Both the position numbers and the translations under genes were made by a program. The notes under the pieces were generated by a model, which did no database searches, was not told where the DNA came from, and saw nothing but the letters and a program-made list of their open reading frames with translations. Shown in pieces: positions 17,527 to 25,412 of a DNA stretch of 39,163 nucleotides (position 1 is its first letter; each line of letters starts with the position of its first letter). The DNA is from an uncultured Verrucomicrobiales bacterium (lineage in GTDB: Bacteria > Verrucomicrobiota > Verrucomicrobiia > Verrucomicrobiales > Akkermansiaceae): the NCBI GenBank assembly GCA_937969495.1, contig CALBVY010000043.1, positions 1 to 39,163 on the forward strand, written 5' to 3'.

Positions 17527-18057
17527 TCAAGTGCTCTTTTTTGACATCCGGCGCATAGGAATCATCTTAGAATGCTCGAAACCTTCTTTCTTAAAGAAAT
17601 TCTGCGCCTCTTCACCAATTTGGTCTGTAAGGAGTGTAATTCTCTTAAAGTCCTTTTGCTCGGCAAAATTCACCACAGCGTCCAGTAACATTGAGCCATA
17701 GCCTTGGCCACGGTGATCTGGATGGATAATAAAATCCTCCAGCACAACTACCAGCCCACCAAGAGCTGTAGAGATAGTAAACAAGAGATTTGCCATACCA
17801 AAAATACACTCATCATTACGTAGCACAAAGATTCTGCCTCGGTTTGGTTGCTCCAATATCAGGGAAATACCACGTTCATGGGCTCTCTTATCAGGTGTAA
17901 AATCACCCTGCAGCTCCATAAGCTCCATCATTAATTCTATCAACTCTGGGAGATCTTCAATGGTGGCTGGCTCCACCCGCACATCCGCATGCCCTCTGCC
18001 AGCCTTTGATCTAACTGAATCGGGATCAAGATCTTGAAGTGAATGCTGCGTTGTCAT
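17527..18057 (-). CDS. GNAT-family N-acetyltransferase
   Basis: 176 residues. The first 25 residues are a polar extension. The GNAT fold starts near VRVEPATIEDLPELIELM. The acetyl-CoA pyrophosphate-binding loop DHRGQGYGSMLL (motif A) follows the strand VVVLEDFIIHP, and RITLLTDQIGEEAQNFFKKEGF is motif B. Substrate cannot be told from sequence. It resembles small-molecule or amine acetyltransferases. GAGGAG lies two bases before the ATG, unusually close for a functional ribosome binding site. It faces away from rpmH, sharing the intergenic region with the rpmH promoter. Confidence 0.9.
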   Translation of the reverse strand: MTTQHSLQDLDPDSVRSKAGRGHADVRVEPATIEDLPELIELMMELMELQGDFTPDKRAHERGISLILEQPNRGRIFVLRNDECIFGMANLLFTISTALGGLVVVLEDFIIHPDHRGQGYGSMLLDAVVNFAEQKDFKRITLLTDQIGEEAQNFFKKEGFEHSKMIPMRRMSKKST

Positions 18058-18134
18058 AACTCCTCGTTTTTATCAGGATTTCACCCTCTGGGTAGTTTTT
18101 TTTAATAAATTTGGCTTTTCCAGACAATGCCGGG

Positions 18135-18162
18135 TTGACAATGAGTAAAAATTCCCTAGGTT
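18135..18162 (+). promoter_or_regulatory. Candidate sigma-70-type promoter for rpmH-rnpA
   Basis: A consensus TTGACA at 18135-18140 is followed after 16 bp by TAGGTT (18157-18162), a poor -10 element. The position, about 85 bp ahead of rpmH and in the gap between divergent genes, fits the start of the rpmH-yidC transcription unit. Confidence 0.33.
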
Positions 18163-18245
18163 GCCCGCCCGTCCACAGGGTAGGAGCAGCTTACCGCCTC
18201 TTTTTCAAGACCTGGACAAAGAACTATCACTTAACGTCTTTCATC

Positions 18246-18434
18246 ATGAAACGCACCTTTCAACCATCCAAGCGCACCCGCAAACGTCAACACGGATTCC
18301 GCGCCCGCATGAGCACTAAAGCAGGTCGTGACACACTGCGTCGCCGTCGCCAAAAAGGCCGTAAGCGCCTTCTTCCAAAGGGTGCAGAGATCCACTTCAA
18401 ACGTCATATCAAGCAGCACACCAAGGCTGCTTAA
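18246..18434 (+). CDS. rpmH: 50S ribosomal protein L34 with C-terminal extension
   Basis: 62 residues. The ATG at 18246 is preferred to longer in-frame starts because L34 begins [20 protein letters not shown] everywhere. Conserved L34 core ends around [12 protein letters not shown]34 is normally about 44-46 residues, so some 17 extra basic residues ([19 protein letters not shown] region) extend the C-terminus. The extension is His- and Lys-rich and could contact rRNA. The same may hold in related genomes, which I cannot check. First gene of the rpmH-rnpA-yidD-yidC cluster. No Shine-Dalgarno. Confidence 0.95.
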   Translation: MKRTFQPSKRTRKRQHGFRARMSTKAGRDTLRRRRQKGRKRLLPKGAEIHFKRHIKQHTKAA

Positions 18435-18507
18435 CTTGGACGTATCTGCCCCGCTATCGCTATTCTAGAAAAGCGAGATTAAGGTGGCACATCGAATCAA
18501 TCTTGAG

Positions 18508-18529
18508 ACGGTCACCCCACGGTGGCCGT
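18508..18529 (+). terminator. Hairpin between rpmH and rnpA (attenuator-like)
   Basis: ACGGTCACC and GGTGGCCGT pair over nine positions (one G-T wobble) around a CCAC loop, followed by TTT then mixed sequence. The short T-tract suggests partial termination or an RNA-processing site. That would let rpmH be expressed above rnpA, as is usual for this pair. Confidence 0.5.
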
Positions 18530-18569
18530 TTCTGCGTTCGGCAAATCAGCTTATCACCCATGACACACC

Positions 18570-18917
18570 ATGCGTCTGCGTAGAGATTACAGCATGACGC
18601 GCCACGCGGAATTCTCCCGCACCCGTAAGGAGGGAGAAGCCAAAGGTGGTGCCTACCTTGTCCTCAGCACCTTAGCTGACACCGATCTGCCACACCATAA
18701 AGCTGGTGTTATTATTACCAAAAAGGTAGGTAATGCCGTTATCCGCAATCTACTCCGTCGACGTATCCACGCTATTCTCGCCCGCCACCTTCACCACATC
18801 CAAGGAAAACGCTACATCGTCACCGTCATCCGCTGGCGAGCACCCCAAGCTACATTTCAACAACTCGAGGCCGATTGGCTTAAACAAGCAACCCGCCTTG
18901 GTATCATCGCCCCGTGA
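18570..18917 (+). CDS. rnpA: Ribonuclease P protein component
   Basis: 115 residues, typical length. It binds RNase P RNA and helps 5' maturation of tRNAs. RLRRDYSMTRHAEFSRTRKE is the usual N-terminal start and GVIITKKVGNAVIRNLLRRR is the central RNR-type motif with the basic left-handed crossover helix. A second in-frame ATG lies eight codons in. The stop codon overlaps the GTG start of yidD by four bases, so the two are translationally coupled. The RNase P RNA gene itself was not found in the window. Confidence 0.94.
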   Translation: MRLRRDYSMTRHAEFSRTRKEGEAKGGAYLVLSTLADTDLPHHKAGVIITKKVGNAVIRNLLRRRIHAILARHLHHIQGKRYIVTVIRWRAPQATFQQLEADWLKQATRLGIIAP

Positions 18918-19171
18918 AACTGATCAGCCGCATCCTTAGCACTCTTATTTATTTTGGCATCCGCTTTTACCAGAAATTCCTTAATCCACTGCTCCACTTC
19001 ATCGGTGGACCAAATAGTGGCTGCCGGTTTACACCTAGTTGTTCGAACTATTTTCTCCAAGCTGTCAAAATTCATGGTCCTTATCGTGGATCATGGCTTG
19101 GCATTTGTCGCATTTTCCGCTGCCATCCGTGGGGTGGCTGCGGCGAGGACTCCGTACCTCCCAAAAAGTAA
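18914..19171 (+). CDS. yidD: Membrane protein insertion efficiency factor YidD
   Basis: 85 residues. Diagnostic segments are FGIRFYQKFLNPLL, CRFTPSCSNYFLQAVKIHG and CHPWGGCGEDSVP, with the family's conserved Cys, Pro and Trp residues. An N-terminal amphipathic helix attaches it to the inner membrane, where it assists YidC-dependent insertion. It starts at GTG (18914) overlapping the rnpA stop, and yidC starts 40 bp after its end. The conserved order rpmH-rnpA-yidD-yidC is complete. Confidence 0.95.
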   Translation: MKLISRILSTLIYFGIRFYQKFLNPLLHFIGGPNSGCRFTPSCSNYFLQAVKIHGPYRGSWLGICRIFRCHPWGGCGEDSVPPKK

Positions 19172-19211
19172 CTTTCTTCTCACTTCAAACTAACCACTTC
19201 ACATTAAAGTC

Positions 19212-21125
19212 ATGGATCGCAAAGGCTGGATCATACTCACTATCTGCGGCATTCTGCTAGCAGCAAACTACTACTTCATGCCGAAAAGACCGGCACCACT
19301 CCCAGACGAACCTAACAAGGTTACCAAGGAAGAGGTCGAAGATAATGGCGCTACTAAAGCACCTCTAGCCGAGGACTCACCAGGTGCAGAGCTCCTGCGT
19401 GAACCATCTATTCCCAAAGTAGGTGAAAAAACAGCGACTCTCACCTCCTCCAAGGGCGGTGAGGACTATGTTGAGTTTAAGTTTTCCTCCATAGGTGGCG
19501 GTGTGGCATCTGCCAAAATGCTTAAGCAGATGCAAGTAGGCTCAGATACAGAGCCCGTCATGCTTAATAAAAATGCACCAGCACCCATCGGCGCACTTAG
19601 CGAAGGGCCAGATGAATTTCTCGCTGCCCACTATATCTTAAAAGAAAAAGACGGCGCCATCTTCTGCCAGCACACCACGGATAATGGACTGGAAATTACT
19701 AAGCGCTGGAGCCTAGAGGAAGACGAAACCACCGCCGGCGCACCATGGCGGCTGGTCCTGAAAATGACCCTCAGCAACAAAGGAAAAGGCAGCATCAATC
19801 TAGCTAATTACTCACTCTTCGCCGGTAGCTCTTCACCACTCTATCCACGTGAGTGGGAAAACCAAGGAGGCGTATTCTACCTAGACGATGGAGATTTTAA
19901 TAACAAAGACAGCAATTGGTTTAAAAAAGGATTTTTTAGAAAAGCTCGGCCACTACTTCAGGAAAGCGTTGGAGAGCTTGGTTACGCAGGTGTTTCTAAC
20001 CAGTTTTTTGCCACTATCATTCAGCCACAGCAAAAATACGCCTCCACATTCTGGGCAAAATCTTCAGCTGTAGAAGTTAAAGGTGCAGATCCAGAAAAAC
20101 CTAAATATGCCATCCGCTCAGGTTTCTCACTGCCAACTAACAAAATGGCGCCTGGCGAAATACAGACATTTACCTACTCCGTCTACATCGGTCCTAAGCT
20201 TTACTCTGAACTTAAAAAAATAGATGGCGAGGTAGACGAAGTCATGAACTACGGATGGTTCAGCTTTATTTCCGTGCCACTTAACAACGTGCTGAACTGG
20301 CTACACGATGTGGCATTCTCCAAAATGGCAGACAACTGGGCGTGGGGTCTCTCCATCATCGCTCTTACCATTCTTATCCGTATCGTCATCTGGCCACTGC
20401 ATAACAAGTCCACGCGTACTATGAAGCGCATGAGCAAGCTGCAGCCCATCATGAAGGACCTCCGTGAGAAATACGCTGATGATCCCACGAAGATGAATCA
20501 GGAGACCATGAAGCTCTATAAAGAATATCAAATCAACCCCATGGGTGGTTGTTTACCCATGTTCTTACAGATCCCCATTTTCTTTGGATATTATAAAATG
20601 CTTCAGTTCGCGGTAGAATTACGCGGTCAGGAGTTTCTCTGGGTTAAGGATCTCGCCATGCCGGATACCCTCTACACCATCAATCTCCCCTTTAGCCTCC
20701 CCTTCATGGGTGATACGCTTCCGGTAAACCTTCTCCCTATTCTCATGGCTGTCACCATGGTGCTGCAAATGAAGATGACACCTAAGACGGGCGATAAAAT
20801 GCAGCAGCGTATTTTCATGTTTATGCCACTGATGTTCTTTTTCTTCTGTTATAACTTCGCCTCAGCGCTTGCGCTTTATTGGACGACGCAGAATATCTTT
20901 TCCATCGGCCAAACTTGGCTCACCAACCGCATGCCTGAAGCAGAGCTAGTAAAACGCAAACCTGGTAAAAAGGGTAAAAAAACCTTTATGGAGCGTATGG
21001 CAGAACGCCTCGAAGAACAACAGCGCGCTCAGCAACAAGGGGGAACAAAGAGCAAAGGTAAAAAGCCCATGCGCGATGCTACGCCAGATAAAGCCAAGAA
21101 ACGCACCCCTAAAACCGGAGGTTAG
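19212..21125 (+). CDS. yidC: Membrane protein insertase YidC
   Basis: 637 residues, somewhat longer than the usual 540-600. It inserts and folds inner-membrane proteins alone or with Sec. TM1 (about residues 5-21) is followed by a long periplasmic beta-sandwich domain (about 60-340). The conserved core has SIIALTILIRIVIWPLHNKS, with the catalytic-groove Arg, then coiled cytoplasmic hairpin PIMKDLREKYADDPTKMNQE and NPMGGCLPMFLQIPIFFGYY, and two last TM helices. The C-terminal tail of about 60 residues is Lys- and Gln-rich (KPGKKGKKTF onward), as in YidC proteins that contact ribosomes. mnmE does not follow. A large stem-loop does. Confidence 0.97.
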   Translation: MDRKGWIILTICGILLAANYYFMPKRPAPLPDEPNKVTKEEVEDNGATKAPLAEDSPGAELLREPSIPKVGEKTATLTSSKGGEDYVEFKFSSIGGGVASAKMLKQMQVGSDTEPVMLNKNAPAPIGALSEGPDEFLAAHYILKEKDGAIFCQHTTDNGLEITKRWSLEEDETTAGAPWRLVLKMTLSNKGKGSINLANYSLFAGSSSPLYPREWENQGGVFYLDDGDFNNKDSNWFKKGFFRKARPLLQESVGELGYAGVSNQFFATIIQPQQKYASTFWAKSSAVEVKGADPEKPKYAIRSGFSLPTNKMAPGEIQTFTYSVYIGPKLYSELKKIDGEVDEVMNYGWFSFISVPLNNVLNWLHDVAFSKMADNWAWGLSIIALTILIRIVIWPLHNKSTRTMKRMSKLQPIMKDLREKYADDPTKMNQETMKLYKEYQINPMGGCLPMFLQIPIFFGYYKMLQFAVELRGQEFLWVKDLAMPDTLYTINLPFSLPFMGDTLPVNLLPILMAVTMVLQMKMTPKTGDKMQQRIFMFMPLMFFFFCYNFASALALYWTTQNIFSIGQTWLTNRMPEAELVKRKPGKKGKKTFMERMAERLEEQQRAQQQGGTKSKGKKPMRDATPDKAKKRTPKTGG

Positions 21126-21132
21126 TCAGCAT

Positions 21133-21204
21133 AATCAGCAAACACCTATTTTTTATCAACACGATGTCACCCCATCGGAGAGTTTAAAAATAGGTAAGCT
21201 GATT
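21133..21204. terminator. Compound stem-loop between convergent yidC and PIN/TRAM genes
   Basis: Bases 21133-21139 pair with 21198-21204 (AATCAGC/GCTGATT, perfect). After a small internal loop, 21144-21153 pair with 21086-equivalent positions 21186-21195 (ACCTATTTTT/AAAAATAGGT, perfect 10 bp). Inside the large loop, CGATG (21162-21166) pairs with CATCG (21173-21177). This 72-nt three-stem arrangement lies eight bases after the yidC stop. The T and A tracts inside the stem would serve as a terminator in either direction, but it is more elaborate than a normal one. Confidence 0.6.
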
Positions 21205-21217
21205 GGTATTTCGCACC

Positions 21218-22273
21218 CTATTCCTCCTGCTCAAAAAGCTCAGAAAAGACCATGGTTCCAGCATCTGTTTCCAGAGTGCTGATTACCGTAACGTCCTGAG
21301 TGGTATTAATCTTATTCACTGCGTTATTAACGACAATCATCGAACCATCTGGTAGATAGCCTACTGCCTGATGCTCATCTTTTCCAGAACGCACCAGCGG
21401 TAAGCGGATACGCTCACCCACTGCAACCTTAGGCTTTAGCGCTTGGTTCAAGTAATTGATGTTTAATACCGTTACTCCTTGAAGGCGGGCAGCCTTGGTA
21501 AGGTTCTCATCCGTTGTTAGTAAGCGCGCGTTCAGCAGCCTACAGGTATACATAAGGCGGGCATCATGCGTATCTGTATTTGATCCTCCTTCCGAATCAT
21601 GGATACTAATTCGAAAATGTTCACTGGCTTGTAGCTTCTCCAGTGCTTCCAAACCACGCAGACCACGAGCCCTTCGGCTAGAGGAAGGCGAGTTAGCCAT
21701 AATGTGTAGCTCTTCTAACACAAATCGAGGAATCACCAAATTACCTTCAATAAAACCAGCACTTAACACGCCATAAAGACGGCTATCTGTGATCACATGG
21801 GCATCCAGTAGAAGTGGCGGCCCAGGTGTGGACTCACGGTGAAAACGCACGTAAGGAATAAGCAAAGAAAAATCATCACCACCACTCCTAAGGGCAAGCA
21901 CAGCGCCTAAAAAACCAAGACTAGAATATAAACCCACATTTACCCCCAAGGTAATGGTATCAATATTGGTTACGCTTTCACCCAGGGTAATTTCTAATAA
22001 GGTTAATACCCCTACCCGTGATAATAACCACGCGCAAAAAAGTCCGATTAAAAGTCCAATTGTGGCATTGGAGAACCCCCTCAAAGTAAATTGCTTCATT
22101 AGCGATTCCACGAGGATAAAAAATGCCGCTACAATAAGGCCAATAACAATACCCACCCAGATCTTATCTGGCCCTCCAGCATGATGCGCAATACCAGCAC
22201 CCGCAAGTTCACATACCAATAGATACAACAGCCGAGCTGTGTTTACTGATCGTAATGCTGGTTTCTTAAGCAT
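21218..22273 (-). CDS. PIN/TRAM-domain membrane protein (YacL-like)
   Basis: 351 residues. Four hydrophobic segments occupy roughly residues 10-130. A PIN-like ribonuclease domain follows (DAHVITDSRLYGVL, FVLEELHIMANS, DTHDARLMYTCRLLNARLLTTD) with the acidic residues that would hold metal ions. The last 65 residues form a TRAM domain (VAVGERIRLPLVRSGKDEHQ...GYLPDGSMIVV). This domain order matches Bacillus YacL and mycobacterial homologues, predicted membrane-bound RNases of unclear target. The C-terminus ends Glu-rich. Convergent with yidC. Confidence 0.9.
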   Translation of the reverse strand: MLKKPALRSVNTARLLYLLVCELAGAGIAHHAGGPDKIWVGIVIGLIVAAFFILVESLMKQFTLRGFSNATIGLLIGLFCAWLLSRVGVLTLLEITLGESVTNIDTITLGVNVGLYSSLGFLGAVLALRSGGDDFSLLIPYVRFHRESTPGPPLLLDAHVITDSRLYGVLSAGFIEGNLVIPRFVLEELHIMANSPSSSRRARGLRGLEALEKLQASEHFRISIHDSEGGSNTDTHDARLMYTCRLLNARLLTTDENLTKAARLQGVTVLNINYLNQALKPKVAVGERIRLPLVRSGKDEHQAVGYLPDGSMIVVNNAVNKINTTQDVTVISTLETDAGTMVFSELFEQEE

Positions 22274-22409
22274 GATTTTACGATGAACTAGCTAGCGGCC
22301 ATGAGCAAGTCAAACTAGCACTACTGGAGTTTCTTATTTTTGTTAGGTCGATTGCTTTAAGCTTAAGAGAACGCTTGAATGATCAGGAGAGACTTTAGAT
22401 AGTTCATCT

Positions 22410-22850
22410 ATGCCCGATAATAAATCCGCTACCCCAGAGTTTACCACCTATGAGGAGGTGATGTTTTTTGATACTGATTGTGGTGGAGTGGTTCACAATA
22501 TCGCCTACCTCAGAATGATTGAAACCTGCCGGACTAAACTTGCTGCGAAGATGGGTCTTACCCTTGTAGACATGGCCAAAAGTTCCCTGTTTCCAGTGGT
22601 TACCAGAACAGAAATTGACTATCGCTGCCCGGCAAAATTAGGTGACCAACTGGAAATCCACGGCTGGCTAGAGAAAATAAGCCGAGCTCGATTCTGGTGT
22701 GCATTTACCATGCGCCGTAAGGGAAGCAATCAAGATTTGATTACATGCAGACAGTCACTCGCGATGGTACAGATGCCTGAGGGTAAACCACAGCGACTTC
22801 CTGCTGATTGGGTAAACCGCTGGGACTTAGGCTTAGATCAGAGCTCCTAG
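22410..22850 (+). CDS. Acyl-CoA thioesterase, 4HBT/YbgC-like
   Basis: 146 residues with a single hotdog fold. The active-site segment FFDTDCGGVVHNIAYLRMIE corresponds to the Y-x-D-TD-x-G-V-V-x-x-x-x-Y-x-x-x-x-E pattern of the 4-hydroxybenzoyl-CoA thioesterase/YbgC group, with the catalytic Asp just after Thr18-Asp19 and the Glu on the following helix. It hydrolyses acyl-CoA or acyl-ACP thioesters. The N-terminal 12 residues are a polar extension. In Proteobacteria ybgC sits with tol-pal, which is absent here. It is a single gene between two minus-strand genes. Confidence 0.87.
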   Translation: MPDNKSATPEFTTYEEVMFFDTDCGGVVHNIAYLRMIETCRTKLAAKMGLTLVDMAKSSLFPVVTRTEIDYRCPAKLGDQLEIHGWLEKISRARFWCAFTMRRKGSNQDLITCRQSLAMVQMPEGKPQRLPADWVNRWDLGLDQSS

Positions 22851-22911
22851 TCTATTTCCGTAGTATAGCTCTCTACTCATGATAGAACTATACACTTTCT
22901 ATCTAGAAAAG

Positions 22912-23124
22912 TTACTCACCATTCTGGGCGGTACTTTGAATATCTGTAAGAGCATCAATAAAATCACCCAACACTTCTGCGGGTACCATAATCGTGTCTC
23001 TGTTTCCTGAAACCTCTTCGGTAATTTTCACCACCTTCCCGCGCGCATTTTCCTTAAGATCTAAATAGAATGTTTTGCGATCAGCGAGAATTTTTTCTGT
23101 GTGAAGTAAATCGTGATTTTTCAT
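22912..23124 (-). CDS. PUR-alpha-like nucleic-acid-binding protein
   Basis: 70 residues from the ATG at 23122-23124. A start 18 codons upstream is in frame but adds a sequence with unrelated composition. The core RKTFYLDLKENARGKVVKIT followed by EEVSGNRDTIMVPAEVLGDF is the PUR repeat: two beta strands carrying charged and aromatic residues, then the conserved I-x-V-P and an amphipathic helix. Bacterial single-PUR proteins dimerise and bind single-stranded DNA or RNA. Physiological role unknown. It stands alone. No Shine-Dalgarno. Confidence 0.8.
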   Translation of the reverse strand: MKNHDLLHTEKILADRKTFYLDLKENARGKVVKITEEVSGNRDTIMVPAEVLGDFIDALTDIQSTAQNGE

Positions 23125-23351
23125 AGTGTGTAGAACGTTTTCTTTAGCCCATGCTCCACACTCCACAGATTGGGTCAAGCTAGGATTACAAAGTATTGAT
23201 GTGAAAATAGTTTGAGATAATTCAGATCAGAAATCGTCAGATCCCTGATCTTCATTCAACTAGGGTTTCCAATTAAGCATTTTGGGGGCTAGCACGCTAT
23301 TTTAGCAAAGCTCATCAAAAACTTGAAACAATAACGATGAAACCAAAATCG

Positions 23352-23966
23352 CTAAAACTTAAAAACAACGCCGATCTTCACCATACAATCTGGTACGTCT
23401 TGAGGAATAGTAACTGGATTCCCGAATACATCAAATCCCAATCCACTCAATTCTAACACTTCATTATTAGATAAATAATAACGTAATGATCCAGTCAAAT
23501 ACAAGTTTTCATAGACCTGCACTTCTGCACCAAAGCCAAAAAAGTAATTAGTATCCTCAAATCCCAGCAAGAGAGGGTTACCAAAGGCATCAGTAACCGT
23601 TTCTGACCAAGATAACCGCTCAGCACCTAACTCGGCAAATAAATCAAGCTTCTCAGAAATAGAGTAAGAATACCGATATGCGATAAAAGAAGAGTTAATG
23701 TCTGGGAAGAGCATTCCCGTACTCGTGTCTGGGGAGAACTTTCCCCCACCATGCCCATTTTCAATATCTCCTACCCCAATGATGATTGAATGCATCCCAT
23801 GGCTTGTTTGATATCCTAATCCACCCCATAATCCAACATACTCATAGTTAGATCTGTCATACGTTCCAAAATCACCACCCAATTTGAATTCCCATGGACT
23901 CGAACTCTCTGCTGAGAGAATCGGTGACATGGCTAGTATAGCTATTCCTATAATAGTTGTTTTCAT
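23352..23966 (-). CDS. Outer-membrane beta-barrel-like protein
   Basis: 204 residues from the ATG at 23964-23966, which opens directly into a signal peptide (MKTTIIGIAILAMSPILSA). A start 13 codons upstream would disrupt it. The mature chain shows alternating Gly/aromatic beta strands: WGGLGYQ, YRYSYSISEKLDLFAELGAE, YFFGFGAEVQVYENLYLTGS and a terminal strand VKIGVVFKF ending in Phe, the usual outer-membrane barrel signal. It most resembles small eight-stranded OmpA/OmpW-like barrels. Function unknown. It is preceded by an AT-rich gap of 333 bp with a DnaA box. Confidence 0.72.
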   Translation of the reverse strand: MKTTIIGIAILAMSPILSAESSSPWEFKLGGDFGTYDRSNYEYVGLWGGLGYQTSHGMHSIIIGVGDIENGHGGGKFSPDTSTGMLFPDINSSFIAYRYSYSISEKLDLFAELGAERLSWSETVTDAFGNPLLLGFEDTNYFFGFGAEVQVYENLYLTGSLRYYLSNNEVLELSGLGFDVFGNPVTIPQDVPDCMVKIGVVFKF

Positions 23967-24299
23967 TACTGCGAATAAATTGAAGTGGTCTTGAAATGAT
24001 AGCAAGTATTTTGTTAGTTTTATTAGTTATTCACTTTGTTATGAAGAGATTATTTTAAATATATAAAGACTCTTCTTCTTCTATATGTGGATAAGTCCAA
24101 AAAATAGCTGTTCCCCATTTATTCTATCACTGTTCCACGGGAAGAATAACCTGCGCATTACCGTAGGAAAGACACCAACGACTAAGGGTATTTTGGAGAT
24201 CCGTAATAGAAGAGCACAGTTTTATCACAAGTTATTGACGTTTTAAGCGCGTTTGTTCACATCTTGCCTTTTGTAGTAATGAAGCCTAGAACTGCATAG
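23967..24299. other. AT-rich gap with DnaA-box-like sites between divergent genes
   Basis: This region between the barrel gene and ribD is AT-rich, particularly around 24045-24065. It holds TGTGGATAA at 24086-24094, a perfect DnaA box on the minus strand, and TTATTCACT at 24027-24035, one mismatch from the TTATNCACA consensus. No FMN riboswitch motif is present ahead of ribD. Too few boxes to call an origin. Confidence 0.35.
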
Positions 24300-25319
24300 A
24301 TGAATTTGCGAAGCGATAGTGACTGGATGCAGCTTGCCATTTCAGAGGCACAAAAAGGTATTGGTCTCACATCACCAAATCCTCCAGTGGGTGCTATTAT
24401 CGTGAAAGACGGTAAGCTATTAGGAAAAGGTTGGCATTCAGGAGCGGGGAAACCGCATGCCGAACGTGAGGCGATTGCAAATGCCAGAGCACAGGGTAAT
24501 GACATTACAGATTCTACAATTTATGTTACCTTAGAGCCTTGTTCCAGCCATGGACGCACTCCTCCATGCACGGAGGGAATTCTAGAAGCAAAGATAACTC
24601 GTGTCGTGTATGGAGCGGAAGATCCTAATCCAGCTCATCAAGGGAATGCCAAAAGGCTTTTGGAAAACCAGAGAGTCCTAGTTTCCACAAATGTGGAGAA
24701 ATTAGCATGTGAGCATCTTATCCGAGCTTTTGCTAAAAAACAGCGCACCGGATTACCCTGGGTTGTGATTAAATCCGCTATTAGTCTTGATGGTAGAATT
24801 ACCCGTCCCCCAGGTGAAGGTCAGTGGCTTACTTCACCAGAATCTCGTAATCTTGTGCAACGGATGCGTTTTGAAAGTGATGCCATCATTACTGGGGGAA
24901 ATACGATTCGCAAAGACAATCCAGCTTTGACCATTCGTTCAGAGCAGCTACCTAACAAAGACCAACCATGGAGGATGGTTCTTACCCAAGGTGTTCAAAA
25001 TTCTCTTCCATCTGAGGCGCAAATTTTTACAGATCAATATGCAGAACGAACTTTGGTGCAGGAAAATGGAGATATCAATGAAGCCCTGAAGACCTTGGGT
25101 AATTTAGACTGCAATCAAGTAATGGTAGAAGCAGGAGGTAAGCTTCTTGGCGCATTTCTAGATGCCGATCTTGTAGATGAAGTAGCTATTTTTTACGCGC
25201 CTCTTCTTACTGGAGGTTTAGATGCAGGTTTTACAGGGCTCAGTGGTAAAGTGAATCTCACCAATCAAGAATTTACTCAAATTGGCGATGATGTGCTGCT
25301 CAGGGCATTGGTGGTGTAA
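24300..25319 (+). CDS. ribD: Bifunctional riboflavin pyrimidine deaminase/reductase
   Basis: 339 residues, near the usual 360. The N-terminal domain is a zinc deaminase: His53-Ala-Glu55 (KPHAEREAI) and PCSSHGRTPPC with Cys81 and Cys90 as zinc ligands. It deaminates the pyrimidine produced by GTP cyclohydrolase II. From about residue 155 the reductase domain begins (PWVVIKSAISLDGRI), with the NADPH-binding TGGNTIRKDNPALTIR and VMVEAGGKLLGAFL motifs. It makes ribitylamino-uracil precursors of riboflavin. No other rib genes are nearby. It starts at an ATG with no Shine-Dalgarno. Confidence 0.96.
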   Translation: MNLRSDSDWMQLAISEAQKGIGLTSPNPPVGAIIVKDGKLLGKGWHSGAGKPHAEREAIANARAQGNDITDSTIYVTLEPCSSHGRTPPCTEGILEAKITRVVYGAEDPNPAHQGNAKRLLENQRVLVSTNVEKLACEHLIRAFAKKQRTGLPWVVIKSAISLDGRITRPPGEGQWLTSPESRNLVQRMRFESDAIITGGNTIRKDNPALTIRSEQLPNKDQPWRMVLTQGVQNSLPSEAQIFTDQYAERTLVQENGDINEALKTLGNLDCNQVMVEAGGKLLGAFLDADLVDEVAIFYAPLLTGGLDAGFTGLSGKVNLTNQEFTQIGDDVLLRALVV

Positions 25320-25412
25320 AAATCGGTTATAATTTCCTTCACCTCTTATACTTGCGGTGCGCACAGCTTTGCTGCATGATGCGCGCAATTAACCAAATCT
25401 ACTTAATTCATC

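Noticed and set aside
18857-19075. Minus-strand frame of 72 codons across rnpA and yidD
   Set aside because: It is antisense to two well-supported overlapping genes and shows no family features.
24131-24145. Sequence resembling a parS half-site (GTTCCACGGGAA)
   Set aside because: It lacks the central CACGTG palindrome, which ParB needs.
24100-24299. FMN riboswitch ahead of ribD
   Set aside because: The conserved RFN blocks are missing. Only scattered AT-rich sequence is seen.
23967-24299. Chromosomal replication origin
   Set aside because: Only one perfect and one near DnaA box are present, no cluster and no dnaA gene nearby.
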